Below, piece by piece: positions 1 to 39,925 of a DNA stretch of 64,000 bases. The number at the start of each line of letters is the position of its first letter. Position 1 is the first letter of the stretch. Origin of the DNA: Enoplolaimus lenunculus (lineage: Eukaryota > Nematoda > Enoplea > Enoplida > Thoracostomopsidae); NCBI GenBank assembly GCA_030248215.1, contig JASANG010001676.1, positions 248,001-312,000 on the forward strand, read 5' to 3'. Made by a program: the position numbers and the translations under genes. The notes beneath the pieces are model-generated. The model did no database searches and had not been told where the DNA came from. It saw nothing but the letters and a program-made list of their open reading frames with translations.

Positions 1-153
1 GTTGTAAGTATGATTTAAGACTATTTCGACGTCACAAAAGCGCTTTCAATTTTTATGCTCAAAACTTAAAAGGTCTGAAAGCTCCTAATTGCTTAACGTG
101 TACTTTTTTTATATATGATATATTGCACTATAACACATATTCTACCATTTCAG

Positions 154-29411
<29,258 letters not shown>

Positions 29412-29683
29412 AAATGCAATTTTGTTGCTCAGATCTGAATATGCACGCGAATGTTGTGTTAGTATGACGTGGTAAGACGACAGGAGCTGTATTCTTTGCT
29501 ATGTTGCACCCATCGCTACTTAGTAACAGGTCTTTAAAATGAAGGATGGCAGTTGTGGATGTGAAAATCTACGTATGTTTATCGCAACTCAATTTCGTGA
29601 AGAGTGCTAAACTGCATAGCTTGCTATCAACTGGTTGAAATTTACATGACCGCTCACTAATATTAGTAACATGTACTACGCAT

Positions 29684-30015
29684 CAGGGTGGGACAGGATA
29701 TAGCATGAAAATATTAGCACTGTTGAATGTAATTGAGTCGGACAAGCGTTATTATGTTTACTTAATTCAAATTTATTGTTTGTTTGGATTTTTCATTCTA
29801 TTTCATTTAGAAAAAACTTAACTGCTTTAATTGCCCAGAAGCTAATCGCAGCAAGATGTTAAATATGTCTTCTTGTCAAAAGCAGTTTGATGGTATACGA
29901 AACCACAACCGTAAATATTTGGTATTCGGTAGGTTTAATCCGGATACCGGAACTGAATATGGATATCAGTTTTTGCCGGATATTAAACAGGAACCGGATA
30001 TCCGGTCGTACCCTA
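29684..30015. mobile_element. Decayed hAT-like MITE relic
   Basis: The left end is CAGGGTGGGACAGGATATAG. The right end is GGATATCCGGTCGTACCCTA, nearly its inverted form. The interior shares ttgaatgtaattgagtcg and the CCGGATA words with 27325-27699. Target duplication is not clear, consistent with age. Confidence 0.5.
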
Positions 30016-30694
30016 CTGCACACGTTTGAGAATAGAGTAATAGTTTTAATAACTGATTGTATTATGTAGTTGTACAGTACCTTTACGCTTTATAAATCTT
30101 CCAAAATGTTGTCTTGTTTATGATTTTGACTACAGAGAATACGTACGAAAAATACAATAATTATTCAATTTTGTGGTGGTGGTTGCTTCTGTTGTGCCTC
30201 GTTATCTGTAATAATAGATTCGGAAGAACTTGAAAGTAAGTAAAACCTCTCAAAAGAAATAATCAAGTCATTTAATTTGCAATTTTGTGTACAATATTAA
30301 TGTATAGCTGAAATTTGTGAATGAGCTTGACCTTGGTGGGGATGAGGTATCATCAACACGTGACACTATAACCATACGCTAGAACTTAGCACCAGGTTTA
30401 GGTCGCTGCACAACAGCTTAGTAAAAGGACACTGGCTCAAATTCTACGTTCGCGTCCTCTTTCCAGATTGGTGCATGATTTTAGTGCTGTTCCCATTTTG
30501 TTTTGACTAAAAAGAAATGTTAAAAATGTAAAATTGCAGAGTGGTATCGTTTTTGCTAACATTTTTAAACTTTACACATTTATTGGCATTTAACTCGGAC
30601 TGCAGTTTGGGTTATATTTATGGTGTAATTCTTGCAGAAGTAAACTACGTAGCGCATAATAAATCTTTTCAGAATAGCATTTAATATTGTTAGC

Positions 30695-30850
30695 TTACCG
30701 TTGCGCTAAGCTATGGTAACGTAGAGTTACAGCCAACTCCTACAGTTGGTACGCCACAGCTACCGCTGGCTTATAACGAGGCAAACTGATACAGTTTGCT
30801 GAGTATGTGAATCGCCCAAAAGCAAATAATTACCAACAGTTGCTGTTGGT
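30695..30850. other. Run of small perfect hairpins with five-base loops
   Basis: Four perfect stem-loops occur in about 140 bases: GTAAC-gtaga-GTTAC (30716-30730), CCAACT-cctac-AGTTGG (30733-30749), GCAAACT-gatac-AGTTTGC (30781-30799) and ACCAACA-gttgc-TGTTGGT (30832-30850). A fifth, imperfect one lies at 30753-30770, and TTACC...GGTAA overlaps the first. Stems are 5-7 bp and perfect loops are all five bases, with different stem sequences. No coding potential was seen. Confidence 0.6.
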
Positions 30851-32661
30851 TCTGCACTAGCCGAACACAAGCATATAGCAGTTAACGACGAGTACTAGCT
30901 TTCAACCGAGCCCGTTATATCCATAGTGACTCTAGGTTCATCAGTAGCTTGTTTAAACACAGAGTTCAAAAAGCGAAGAAACAAAATTTTTTTTGCTTGA
31001 ATATTACGTAGCTGATATAGGAAAGATTCAGATGGGGTTTTTGCTATATTTTGTTCGGGTGATCTATTTCTCGAAAATAATGTGCAAAACTGTTTGAGAA
31101 CGTTGAATACTGAGTACGTTCAGGATTAGTGTATTGTTTGATGCTTTGTTTGTATAGTGCAATATTAACTGTTTGTTGCAGTTGCTTAGTTTGTGTTTTT
31201 TTGTTGAAAAACGGATGAAAGCGGTTTTTTGAGAGACTAAATTCGGTAGTTTGAGGAAACGATTTACAACTTTTCGAGGATATTTCTAGGTAGTGTGCTT
31301 GTACAATTTTGCTTTATATATGTAAATGCATTTTTTTTGCAATCTGGTGAGTTATAATCAGTATATTACGAATTGCAGGTATCTAGTACCAAAACGCGCT
31401 CCGCAGCTTGGTAGCCTAGTGGTTTCATGTTACAGCAATATATGACAGGCTCAACATGAACCATTAGACTTAGTACAAGTTTAATACAAGGTCTTTTTGA
31501 AGATAAACACTGCATTTAGTATTCAGAATTGTTTACGTTTCACGACTGGCTCTATTTGTTTGTTACCAATGTCTATATCTTTACAGTAAACAGTTATTTG
31601 GATTGTTGCAGTGGTCAACTGGTGCTGATACATTTTGTGTGATTTTCGCACAGCGTATATCCATAAACTTTGTTGATTAAGACAATATATTTTATTAGCA
31701 AAAATAGTTAGGGCCGTGTTTGTAGCAATTCTGAATTCGGCTTAATCCGGTACTTACGAAAAACTATGCCCGAAAGTCCGTCATTTTTGTGCTCAAAAGT
31801 TCGGCCCGTTTAAAGATCAGTTGCGAAACATTTTCTGTGGGACTAGAAAAGACTAAGCCTTAGACTATTTTTTGCTTGGCTTTAGGCTTAGGAATATGCT
31901 CATTCTTACCCTTGGTTTTCGAATATGCTTATAATTCTGTTCTGCCCCTTTTCTTTACATTGTCCAAAAGTGCGATACACGCGTAATTTTGTTTAAAGAT
32001 GTGCAACAATGTTTTGATATAAACTAAAAAGGATATTGCCGTTGTCGGCTCTCCCTATTTTGGTCACTGTTGGTTTCCGCTATTTTACTATCTCCACTTC
32101 GTCAATATACACTTATATTTAGTGGGTATGTAATATTCACTGGATGTGAAGAGAAAACATCGAGCTCTAGCGTCAAACTACTATATGGTGATGGTAAACG
32201 CATCCTACAATTGATAGTTGTGTTAGAATACTAGCTTGAGAATAGCTGTTTGTTAAAATAGAAAATATGAAGGAAGAATGCAGTTGTGCAACATGTATTT
32301 TTGAATTAAGTGAAGCATGATAACTAAAATTTCTTGCGAATTTATAAATTTTTATAGTTACGCAACAAATTATGAGCAGATATTGTGAAAAACGCCAAAA
32401 ACTATGAAAACACAAAAATCTACGAAAAAAAGCATTAAAAGTAATTCATTCTGAAAATTTTATTTTTTCTGATGAACAAAATTGACCGAGACTGAGACAA
32501 CGATTTTTAAACGAGATCGACCATCCTTTGGCATGTGCGCTACTATTGTAAAATTCTACCAAAGTCGGAGCTCGAGTTTGTACCAGAGTCGAAGCCAGAG
32601 TAAATCCCCTGCTTCACCATATATGCAGTGAATTATTTATCCAGATATAGACTTAGTATAT

Positions 32662-35175
32662 ATGAGCGCTATTTTTTCGTCTAAATTCAATCACGTATCG
32701 CTGGTTAGATTGCTGCGGAAGTGTTGTTACCGATTCGTTGGAACTTGTCCTACTGAAGCGTTCGATGAAGTTTTAAACGGTAAGTATTGACAGTTTACCT
32801 AAGTTTCCATTATTGTGTTTCGGGCGACAAGGCTACATTTGATCATTGTTGAGCCAATACTTTACTGCTTATATAACTGCTGGCTTAGAAAACTCTGCAA
32901 GCATGCAATATTGTTTAAACCTTTGGCCTCAAAATGTCGAATTAGTATCAAAATTAATAGTTCATTTAATGCTGTAAAATTGGACGCCGCCTATTCCTGT
33001 GTATATACTATAGTTTATTAGTGTATCTTTTTCAGGCATTGAAAACGATTTAATATTTGTTCCTAATGCGACAGTGAGTTCCGGAAACAAACAGCAACGT
33101 GAAACTGTACGCAAGTTACTATCACAATTGTTAACGGGAGATCAACGACTTAGACTGATTCCACAATTTATTAATGAAATCGAAGAACAAAATTTAATTG
33201 ATGAAGCCGAAATTTCACTGAAACGTTTGCGTTATGAAGACGACCATTGGGACGATGTAAGGAAGTTGCGGTGCTTGTTGGCTGTTTGTGGTTGAAATTT
33301 GAAATTTAAATGTTAAGATGTTGATTTGTATGTTTTCGGGCTAGAAGAGACTGCAGCTACACCGTGTAAGAGTTGTTGTGTGTAGATGGAAAGGCAGCAG
33401 CTATTTGTCCTATCCAGATAGATCCGCTTCAGGTTTTGGGTTTGGTAGCGGAAGCTCAAATTTCCAATTGATATTAGGAGTATTTCGTTTTTGGATGTAT
33501 AGCGATTGTGAATATACAAATAACAGCTGTTGACTATGTAGAAGAAATATCTCACGTTCTATGCATATACGTAATTAATGCACTAAGCAAGGTGTCAAGA
33601 CACGAAAATGAATATCGATAATAATTGGCTAAATAGATTAAGAGTGATTGGTAGTTAATAGTTTAATTTGCACTTTTTAGTACAAATTTTGTTAAATAGT
33701 ATTTTGTTTTTATTATTATTATAGGCAATTCATAGATATCGAGAAACTGAAAAATCTCAATGGAATCAAGCCAATCAACAAATAATTGACCGAATCAAAA
33801 AGTTTGCGTTTCCTTTAGACCAGAAAATTCACACGCATGTTCACGTGTTAGATATAGCCGCAGACGGATACATAAAGCCGCATATTGACAGCGTTAGAGT
33901 GAGTATTTATATACATTTTAGCCTGCGAGTCGGTTTAAGCGATCTTATTTCGTATTCATTCGTATCAGGTGAAAGGAAGATTTCACGCCGTTGAGTTCTA
34001 GTAATAATGCTGGACCATATAGAACCGATCAACGAAAATTTTGCTGTGGATGTGGTGGGAGTCGAACACACGACGTACGGATTAGCAGTGTATCGCTGTA
34101 GCCATTGAGCTACACAATCATTACCGGGTGGGTCCTTGGGGTAAACATTTATAAAGAAATTTGTTTTGTTTCTAGTGACTATTTGAACCGAGGCTTATAT
34201 TATTGTAATTAGGTAATAATGGGTTTTTTTTAGTATTGCGGCGAAACGATTGCTGGTGTATCATTGCTGTCCGATGCTGTAATGCGTTTAAAACACAACG
34301 TTCATTCAAACTGTGTATGTGACTTGCAATTGTCACGTCGATCGTTGTATTTGTTGAGGTAGGTATTATGTGACTTGCAATTGTCACGTCGATCGTTGTA
34401 TTTGTTGAGGTAGGTATTATGTGACTTTCAATTGTCACGTCGATCGTTGTATTTGTTGAGGTAGGTATTATGTGACTTGCAATTGTCACGTCGATCGTTG
34501 TATTTGTTGAGGTAGGTATTATGTGACTTGCAATTGTCACGTCGATCGTTGTATTTGTTGAGGTAGGTATTATGTGACTTGCAATTGTCACGTCGATCGT
34601 TGTATTTGTTGAGGTAGGTATTATGTGACTTGCAATTGTCACGTCGATCGTTGTATTTGTTGAGGTAGGTATTATGTGACTTGCAATTGTCACGTCGATC
34701 GTTGTATTTGTTGAGGTAGGTATAAAATAATATTTCATTTTTAATCTAGCATGCAACCAGGAGTTCTTAGCCGTCGGATAAGATTTCCAGATGGGGAAAA
34801 TAGAATTTTGTTAACAAACAATTTTTTCAATTGGGCAATTTATTCGTTACCAGACTGTAAACGGATAGCAAAAATAACGGAAACGGCTAGTGATCAAAAT
34901 AACGAAAACGTAAAAACAAAATCCGACTTAATTTGACGCTTTGGACATCCTGACCCCGAAATTTATAGAATGGATTGATGAAGCGAAAATAAGTGTTTCG
35001 TTTTCTGTTTAGCGGAATTGGACGCCACGAATTTACTCACGAGATTCTGAGCGACTCCGAGTCATACTGGCGGTCGGAGCACATTCCTCGCGAGCGCAGA
35101 ATTTCAATTATGTGCCGTGAGTTGCCCGTATGTGAAGAACTGAACACAAACACTGAAAACAAAATCAGTTGCTGA
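32662..35175 (+). CDS. ALKBH7: ALKBH7-type 2-oxoglutarate/Fe(II) dioxygenase
   Basis: Exons 32662-32779, 33036-33256, 33725-33898, 34234-34358 and 35013-35175 join in phase to 266 residues plus TGA. AlkB homologue 7 is a mitochondrial matrix 2-oxoglutarate oxygenase linked in mammals to programmed necrosis and fatty acid metabolism. Family evidence: YEDDHWDD at the end of exon 2 with AIHRYRETEKS starting exon 3; VHVLDIAADGYIKPHIDS; YCGETIAGVSLLS; and EFTHEILSDS with RRISIMCRELP. The iron ligands would be H166 and D168 (HxD) and H222. The 2-oxoglutarate-binding arginines would be R242 and R248, with the same spacing as in human ALKBH7. The first exon is basic and Ser-rich with few acidic residues (MSAIFSSKFNHVSLVRLLRK), fitting a mitochondrial presequence. 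The start is the first ATG in frame; there is a weak cttag just upstream. Intron 4 starts inside an eight-copy repeat (see separate entry). Confidence 0.92.
34047..34121 (-). other. tRNA-like sequence, degenerate (tRNA pseudogene or SINE head)
   Basis: Read on the minus strand it has a box A (TAGCTCAATGG) and a box B (TGTTCGACTCC) at tRNA spacing and total length. The acceptor and anticodon stems pair poorly. It lies in the third intron of the ALKBH7 gene, antisense. It is unlikely to be a working tRNA. Confidence 0.55.
34319..34726 (+). repeat. 51-bp tandem repeat, eight copies, duplicating an exon end and its splice donor
   Basis: GTGACTTGCAATTG starts at 34319, 34370, 34421, 34472, 34523, 34574, 34625 and 34676, an exact 51-base period; the third copy has a single G-to-T change. 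The first copy is mostly the last 40 bases of ALKBH7 exon 4 (encoding CDLQLSRRSLYLL) followed by the donor gtaggt at 34359. Every later copy carries the same exon-like sequence and the same donor (34410, 34461, 34512, 34563, 34614, 34665, 34716). Use of any donor but the first would include an in-frame TAG (34360-34362). Confidence 0.97.
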
Positions 35176-35431
35176 AATCTGAAACAATCGGACATCATTA
35201 TGGGAGAACGTACTTCGCGTGCAACTGGATGCCTGTCTAGCCAGAAGTTGAAATTCTGGCAATTTTTGGCGTATGTAAAGATCAGCGTCGGAACGTATTT
35301 ATCGGGACGGCAGTAGAGTAAGCTTAAGATTTAGACTATTTTCTGCTTAGGCTTAAGCGCAAGCTCATTCTTGCTTAATCTTAGGAATAAGCTTTATACT
35401 GCTGTGACGGTCCTGCTCTATACATTGGTCC

Positions 35432-36365
35432 CAAGGTGCAACCGGAATTACAATTTACCGGAAGAGTAACCGAAATCTGAAAAAATTACTGGAAACGGAA
35501 CCGCAACCGAAAAGTTAAAAATACATGCCACCGAAAAATTCATTTTACATTTCTGCAATTTTAGTGGTGAAATAACCGTAGTTGAGATGGGAGACAGGTT
35601 TTCACTTTATCTGCTGTATTTTAGATTTTCATAATCAACGTAACCGCAATCTACATTCGATGGTTTATTTTCGGCAGGGTCAAAGTTTATATAATATTAC
35701 TATACGAATGAAATTACTGTAGTGACCCGAATAAGAGTGTGGTACTGATATTTATTTGGGCTCTCCAAAGGGTACCCCCCACTTGTTATTCGGTTACGGA
35801 CTGTTATTTATTTTTAACCCACGCTCCACCGCCCTTCGTTACTGATATATACGGCATTGCAATTATCCGTTAAATTAAACGTTTATTTGTCTTGTGTCAA
35901 TAGCTTGACCGATAATAAAGGTTATACTTAGGAATATACTTTCAAAATTAAAGTACGCTTTTGGTGCTGGAGTCATTTATGCGCTACAATTAGGGTTAAT
36001 TGACATATGGACTCTAATTAGGGTTTAGGGACTCTACCCGCTTACGGACCCTATCCGCGTAAGCACCCTTATATTAGGGATACGGACTTTTATTGAATCG
36101 GACTCAAAACGGGGACCCTCTTATTCGGGTCAATACAGTGCGGACACTTATTAGGAATACGGACTTCTATTGATTCGGGCTCAAAATGGGATCCCCTCTT
36201 ATTAGGGTCAATACAGTAATTGTCGTTATTTTTAGTAAGTATATAAAATATCTTAAGGTCCACCAACCAAAATTAATGCCGGAATTTTTAATTCCGGTAA
36301 AAATTTACCGGAACCGAAGCGGGAAGGTGAAAAATTGCCGGAACCGGAATTCTATTTGTACCCTG
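35432..36365. mobile_element. hAT-type MITE, about 934 bp including an insertion
   Basis: It starts CAAGGTGCAACCGGAATTAC and ends in the inverted form finishing GTACCCTG. The flanks ATTGGTCC (35424-35431) and ATTGGCCC (36366-36373) match at 7 of 8 positions, as an ageing 8-bp duplication would. The same family is at 1383, 20690 and 55150. A 500-bp Tc1/mariner-type element sits inside it. Without that insertion the element would be about 430 bp, close to the 420-bp copy at 55150. Confidence 0.78.
35717..36216. mobile_element. Tc1/mariner-type MITE nested in a hAT MITE
   Basis: The ends are CTGTAGTGACCCGAATAAGAG and the inverted counterpart CTGTATTGACCCTAATAAGAG, flanked by TA on both sides (35715-35716 and 36217-36218). 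Length is 500 bp with no coding frame. TA duplications with short inverted ends identify the Tc1/mariner type. The interior shows a second copy of the gggtcaatacag end near 36119-36138, so it may itself have an internal duplication. Confidence 0.75.
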
Positions 36366-36757
36366 ATTGGCCCAATTTTATATAGATACACGTCTCATGA
36401 TTTTAACACATACTCATTTTACTCTACTTCCGGTTGTGTTTGAGTTCAACGTTTCGTTGCACCCTGTTACTAACTGTTCTAAATATTTTTAGTAAAATTT
36501 AGAAACCTGGCGAGCATTGTACAACCGGAGGTCTGCCTCCAACTTCGGACTAAAGTCGACATTCGGCTCCGGTAGAATATTTGCCGGTTGTTTTAGAGTT
36601 TTACAAAAATTTTACCGTTCGGTACATTTGGCTGTAAGTCTTGGTAGAATTTTGAGAACAAATTGTCACGATTTCTAAAAAATAATAGTAAAACCAAAAC
36701 TTTTGACATCGCTTTATAGATGTTTATTTGCTAATTAACGAATTAAAGATTGTTTAA

Positions 36758-37020
36758 CCCTTTCTCACATGAATATTTTCTATTTCCCCGGAGACCTACT
36801 TTTATGCTAGGATTCGAACTCCAGTGACTGGAATGGGAGGCGTATACCATCACCACTCAGCTGTAGGAGCTTGACGCTCGAGCCCGAAGGGACTCTCACA
36901 TCTTGTGGTGATTTAGTACTATGTATACGTGTTGCAATTGTTAAACACGGTGCGATATATATTATTTACCGTATATACACTGCGCTGAGTTGCCTATAGG
37001 CAACTCAATGTGAGAAGGGG
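36758..37020 (-). mobile_element. piggyBac-type MITE with tRNA-like core (copy A)
   Basis: The left end CCCTTTCTCACATGAATA and right end CAATGTGAGAAGGGG are inverted repeats, flanked by TTAA on both sides (36754-36757 and 37021-37024). TTAA targets and CCC...GGG ends are typical of piggyBac. The 263-bp element carries, on its minus strand, a tRNA-like segment (about 36804-36870) with box A and box B sequences, and a 22-bp perfect palindrome at 36986-37007. No transposase. Confidence 0.82.
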
Positions 37021-37923
37021 TTAAAATACCTGATCTAGTGTCACATACATCTTTTGCAGGTTTTGTTCACATCCGGTTCCGGTATTTTACCTCCGGTTAC
37101 AACCTGCTGGTGAATATTTGCGTATGCACCTCACAATTGTGTATTTCATTTCCGTTATTTTGATCACTATCTGTTTCAGTTGTCTTTATCCGTTTCCAAT
37201 CTTTTTTACCTGTTTAGTAGTATTGCCATTAATTGCTTACCACAGAAAAAGCAAAAAAACTTTGTGACATTATTAATGTAATATTTTTAATCATATGGAG
37301 ATTTCGTGATATTGGTGTAATGTGAATAGAGCAGCGTGCAAATTTTTTTAGGTGTGGGTAGCAGGGCACAAAATATTTAACTAAATTTCAAAGCCCAAAT
37401 GGGTGGAGTTGACGCTTGAAACCTCCGTGACTAACGCCCCTGTTTATTACGTATAAATAAATTTATACGTAAGCAGGCGTTTTGATCGCTGGTTTTTGGT
37501 TTGCCAACGCTGTACGCCTGCTTGTTGTTCCGCGTCCACAGGACGGCTCTCAGAGTAGCACGGCCCAATATATTGAGCAGTGTGTAAAACGGATATTGAT
37601 CAAAATATCGGAAACGGAAAACGAATATTGCAGTATAAAACTTCCAAAATGTTTTGTTGTTTTGCCAACACAATTGAGGCGTGCATATAGTCACCTTTTT
37701 ACAAAATTTAAAGAAAAAATGGCGGATGCATCTAAATTTTTAAGATTTTGCATGAATTTCGTAATTTTTAATACATTTCGAACAACTAATTTTGATCTAA
37801 AAAAAATAAGTAACAGATTTTCCGTTATTTCTATATATCAGGGTGGAAACGGATAGTGAAGGTAGCTTAAACGGATAGTGATCAAAATAAAACGAAAATT
37901 TGCATTGAATTTCTAATAATTAA

Positions 37924-38187
37924 CCGCTTCTCACATTGAGTTGCCTATAGGCAACTCAGCGCAGTGCATATACGTTAAACTGTATATATCGCACCGTGCT
38001 TAACAATTGCAACACGTTATACATAGTAATAAATCACCACAAGACGTTAGAGCCCCCTCGGGCTCGAGCGTCAAGCTCCTATAGCTGAGTGGTGATGGTA
38101 TACGCCTCCCACTCCAGTCACCGGAGTTCGAATCCTAGCATAAAAGTAGGTCTTTGGGGAAATAGAAAATATTCATGTGAGAAAGGG
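37924..38187 (+). mobile_element. piggyBac-type MITE with tRNA-like core (copy B)
   Basis: It is the same element as copy A in the opposite orientation: TTAA at 37920-37923, end CCGCTTCTCACATTGAG, other end CATGTGAGAAAGGG, TTAA at 38188-38191. The tRNA-like core is on the plus strand, with TAGCTGAGTGG (about 38082-38092) and GAGTTCGAATCC (about 38125-38136) matching Pol III boxes A and B. The 22-bp palindrome is at 37937-37958. High similarity to copy A indicates fairly recent spread. A degraded relative lies at about 55735-55800. Confidence 0.82.
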
Positions 38188-39243
38188 TTAACTCAACATA
38201 ATCAAACGTTTACTTGATAGGTTCGAATAAAATCTCGAAGACGCGGTTAAAGCATATGTCACAACCGGTGCATTATATACTTATGAGACATTTGGTTCTT
38301 TCTCAGTGCACTCAAAGATCATTGAGAATTAAAATTTTATGTGTATTGCCGGATGTTCCGGCAATTTTGGTTGTAAAATTTTGCAGAATTTTGCAAAATT
38401 TCTCTCTCTTAGCGCGTGTCGTTTTACTTTTGTCACAATTTTCAGGAAAGGATTTCCAAAATTTCGCAGAAAATTAGCGTAAAACCAAACAGGAAGTTTC
38501 AGAATAAATAACAGTTGGAATTGTATGTTTTACGCTCATTAGGCCAATTTTTCCTGGTTCCGGTATTATATCGGTATTTTTTCCCTGGTATTTTCGTTAT
38601 GACAAAATTTTCTTTGTCTTGTTATGCTGAGGTAAAGCACAAACTGTAGTTACTAAAGAACATAGCTGCTCATTAACACATGGACGATATAATTATTTAT
38701 TTATTCAGGCATCAATGTGCAATGGAATTGTGCATTCACATTTTAGTTCACCAGCAGCACGAAACAAAGAGTATCACTTTCTGTGAAACTCGACTTATTG
38801 CTTGCAATCTTGCAAATTGTACCACTTGAAAATACAATTGTGAGCATGTAAAATTCGCTCAAGAACAAGTCAAGACCACGTGATTTAAAATTCTTAAACA
38901 TTAAATTTAACAACGCTTCACTAATAAACAGCTGCTATGGCTAAACAAAAATCATGGCACTCATGCAATCTGCCAAATGTGTAAATTACTCACAAACGAT
39001 AGCGTCTTGGTCATGTGTAAAACAGTACTTGTACAAATTCGTGTGATTTCAGAATCAAGCGTCGGCTTAAGCGCCTGGAAGTTTTAAAGGCTCGCGGAAA
39101 ACAAACTCTTGTGTTAAACAATATTTGTAGCAATAAATCAATGTTACAATACAACAAAAAACGAAACAAAAAATGATTTTGACAAACATACGCCTTATTA
39201 AACGTAAAAACCATCAAAAAAGCATAGTCGCTCTTCATTACAA

Positions 39244-39249
39244 TTTATT
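39244..39249 (-). promoter_or_regulatory. Candidate polyadenylation signal of the HM13 gene
   Basis: On the minus strand this is AATAAA, 48 bases after the HM13 stop codon, a normal distance for a short 3' UTR. Confidence 0.55.
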
Positions 39250-39296
39250 TTAAATAAAACATTTTATACGTGTCTGTATTTGTGCAATCCACAACT

Positions 39297-39859
39297 TCAA
39301 TTTTTCTTTTTCGTTCCAACATTCTCAGCACCAGAATCGCTGTCTTCACCATGAGCTCCAGCAACCATATCTCCTTCGTCGTATCTACAAATATAACATT
39401 TATATATTTAGATGTACATTTATCTATACCGTCACGGACGGAATTAAATGCACAGTGCTCGTGATTACGGTTTTGAAATGGCCTCCTAATATTTTATAAC
39501 AACCGTTGCGGCTACATCAGACGCTGTTACAGCCGCGTTCCCAAGCGCGGTTGTTGTCGAGTTTCCATACGATTAAGATTAATATAGGCAACCGCGGTTG
39601 CGGTTATGGTCGCAGTAACTGCGAGCATTACAATTCGCGTCTGTGAACAATTGCGTCTAAATAACGAGTAACTGCGATCGAACCGCGGTTTGAAACGCGA
39701 TGATGGTTTGCATCCCCAATATTTTTTATGTATCTCTTCACTGCATCCACTTGTCCCACAATTCTTATTTTTTTCAAAAGGTTTCCTCTAAATATTTATC
39801 GGATACCTCATGTAAGCGCAATATTTTGCTTTACCTATTTGGTTTTTCCAACCAACAGC

Positions 39860-39925
<66 letters not shown>

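Larger units (their letters stand above)
29412..32661. other. Spacer between the GON4L-like and ALKBH7 genes
   Basis: No convincing exon was seen in 3.2 kb. It holds a decayed CAGGGTG element (about 29684-30015), a cluster of small hairpins (30695-30850), a TAAGCCTAAGC-type dispersed repeat near 31840-31990, and a weak match to the piggyBac-MITE interior near 32155-32215. An AATAAA-like hexamer at about 30657 could serve the upstream gene, but I cannot place the true 3' end. Confidence 0.6.
35176..39296. other. Spacer between convergent ALKBH7 and HM13, rich in MITEs
   Basis: No exon seen. It contains the 35432-36365 hAT MITE with its nested mariner-type MITE, the two piggyBac-type MITEs at 36758 and 37924, and fragments of the cggatagtgatcaaaata family (about 37115-37890). 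The stretch 38200-39240 shows nothing I can name. Confidence 0.65.

Noticed and set aside
34172-34756. Minus-strand 194-residue frame with a 17-residue repeat
   Set aside because: It is the antisense reading of the 51-bp ALKBH7 array; the plus strand there is explained by the exon end and its copies.
34751-34936. Possible ALKBH7 exon after the 51-bp array
   Set aside because: The phase and the protein match require joining 34358 straight to 35013 (LYLL/SGIGRHEFTHEIL). This segment resembles a dispersed cggata..atcaaaata repeat instead.
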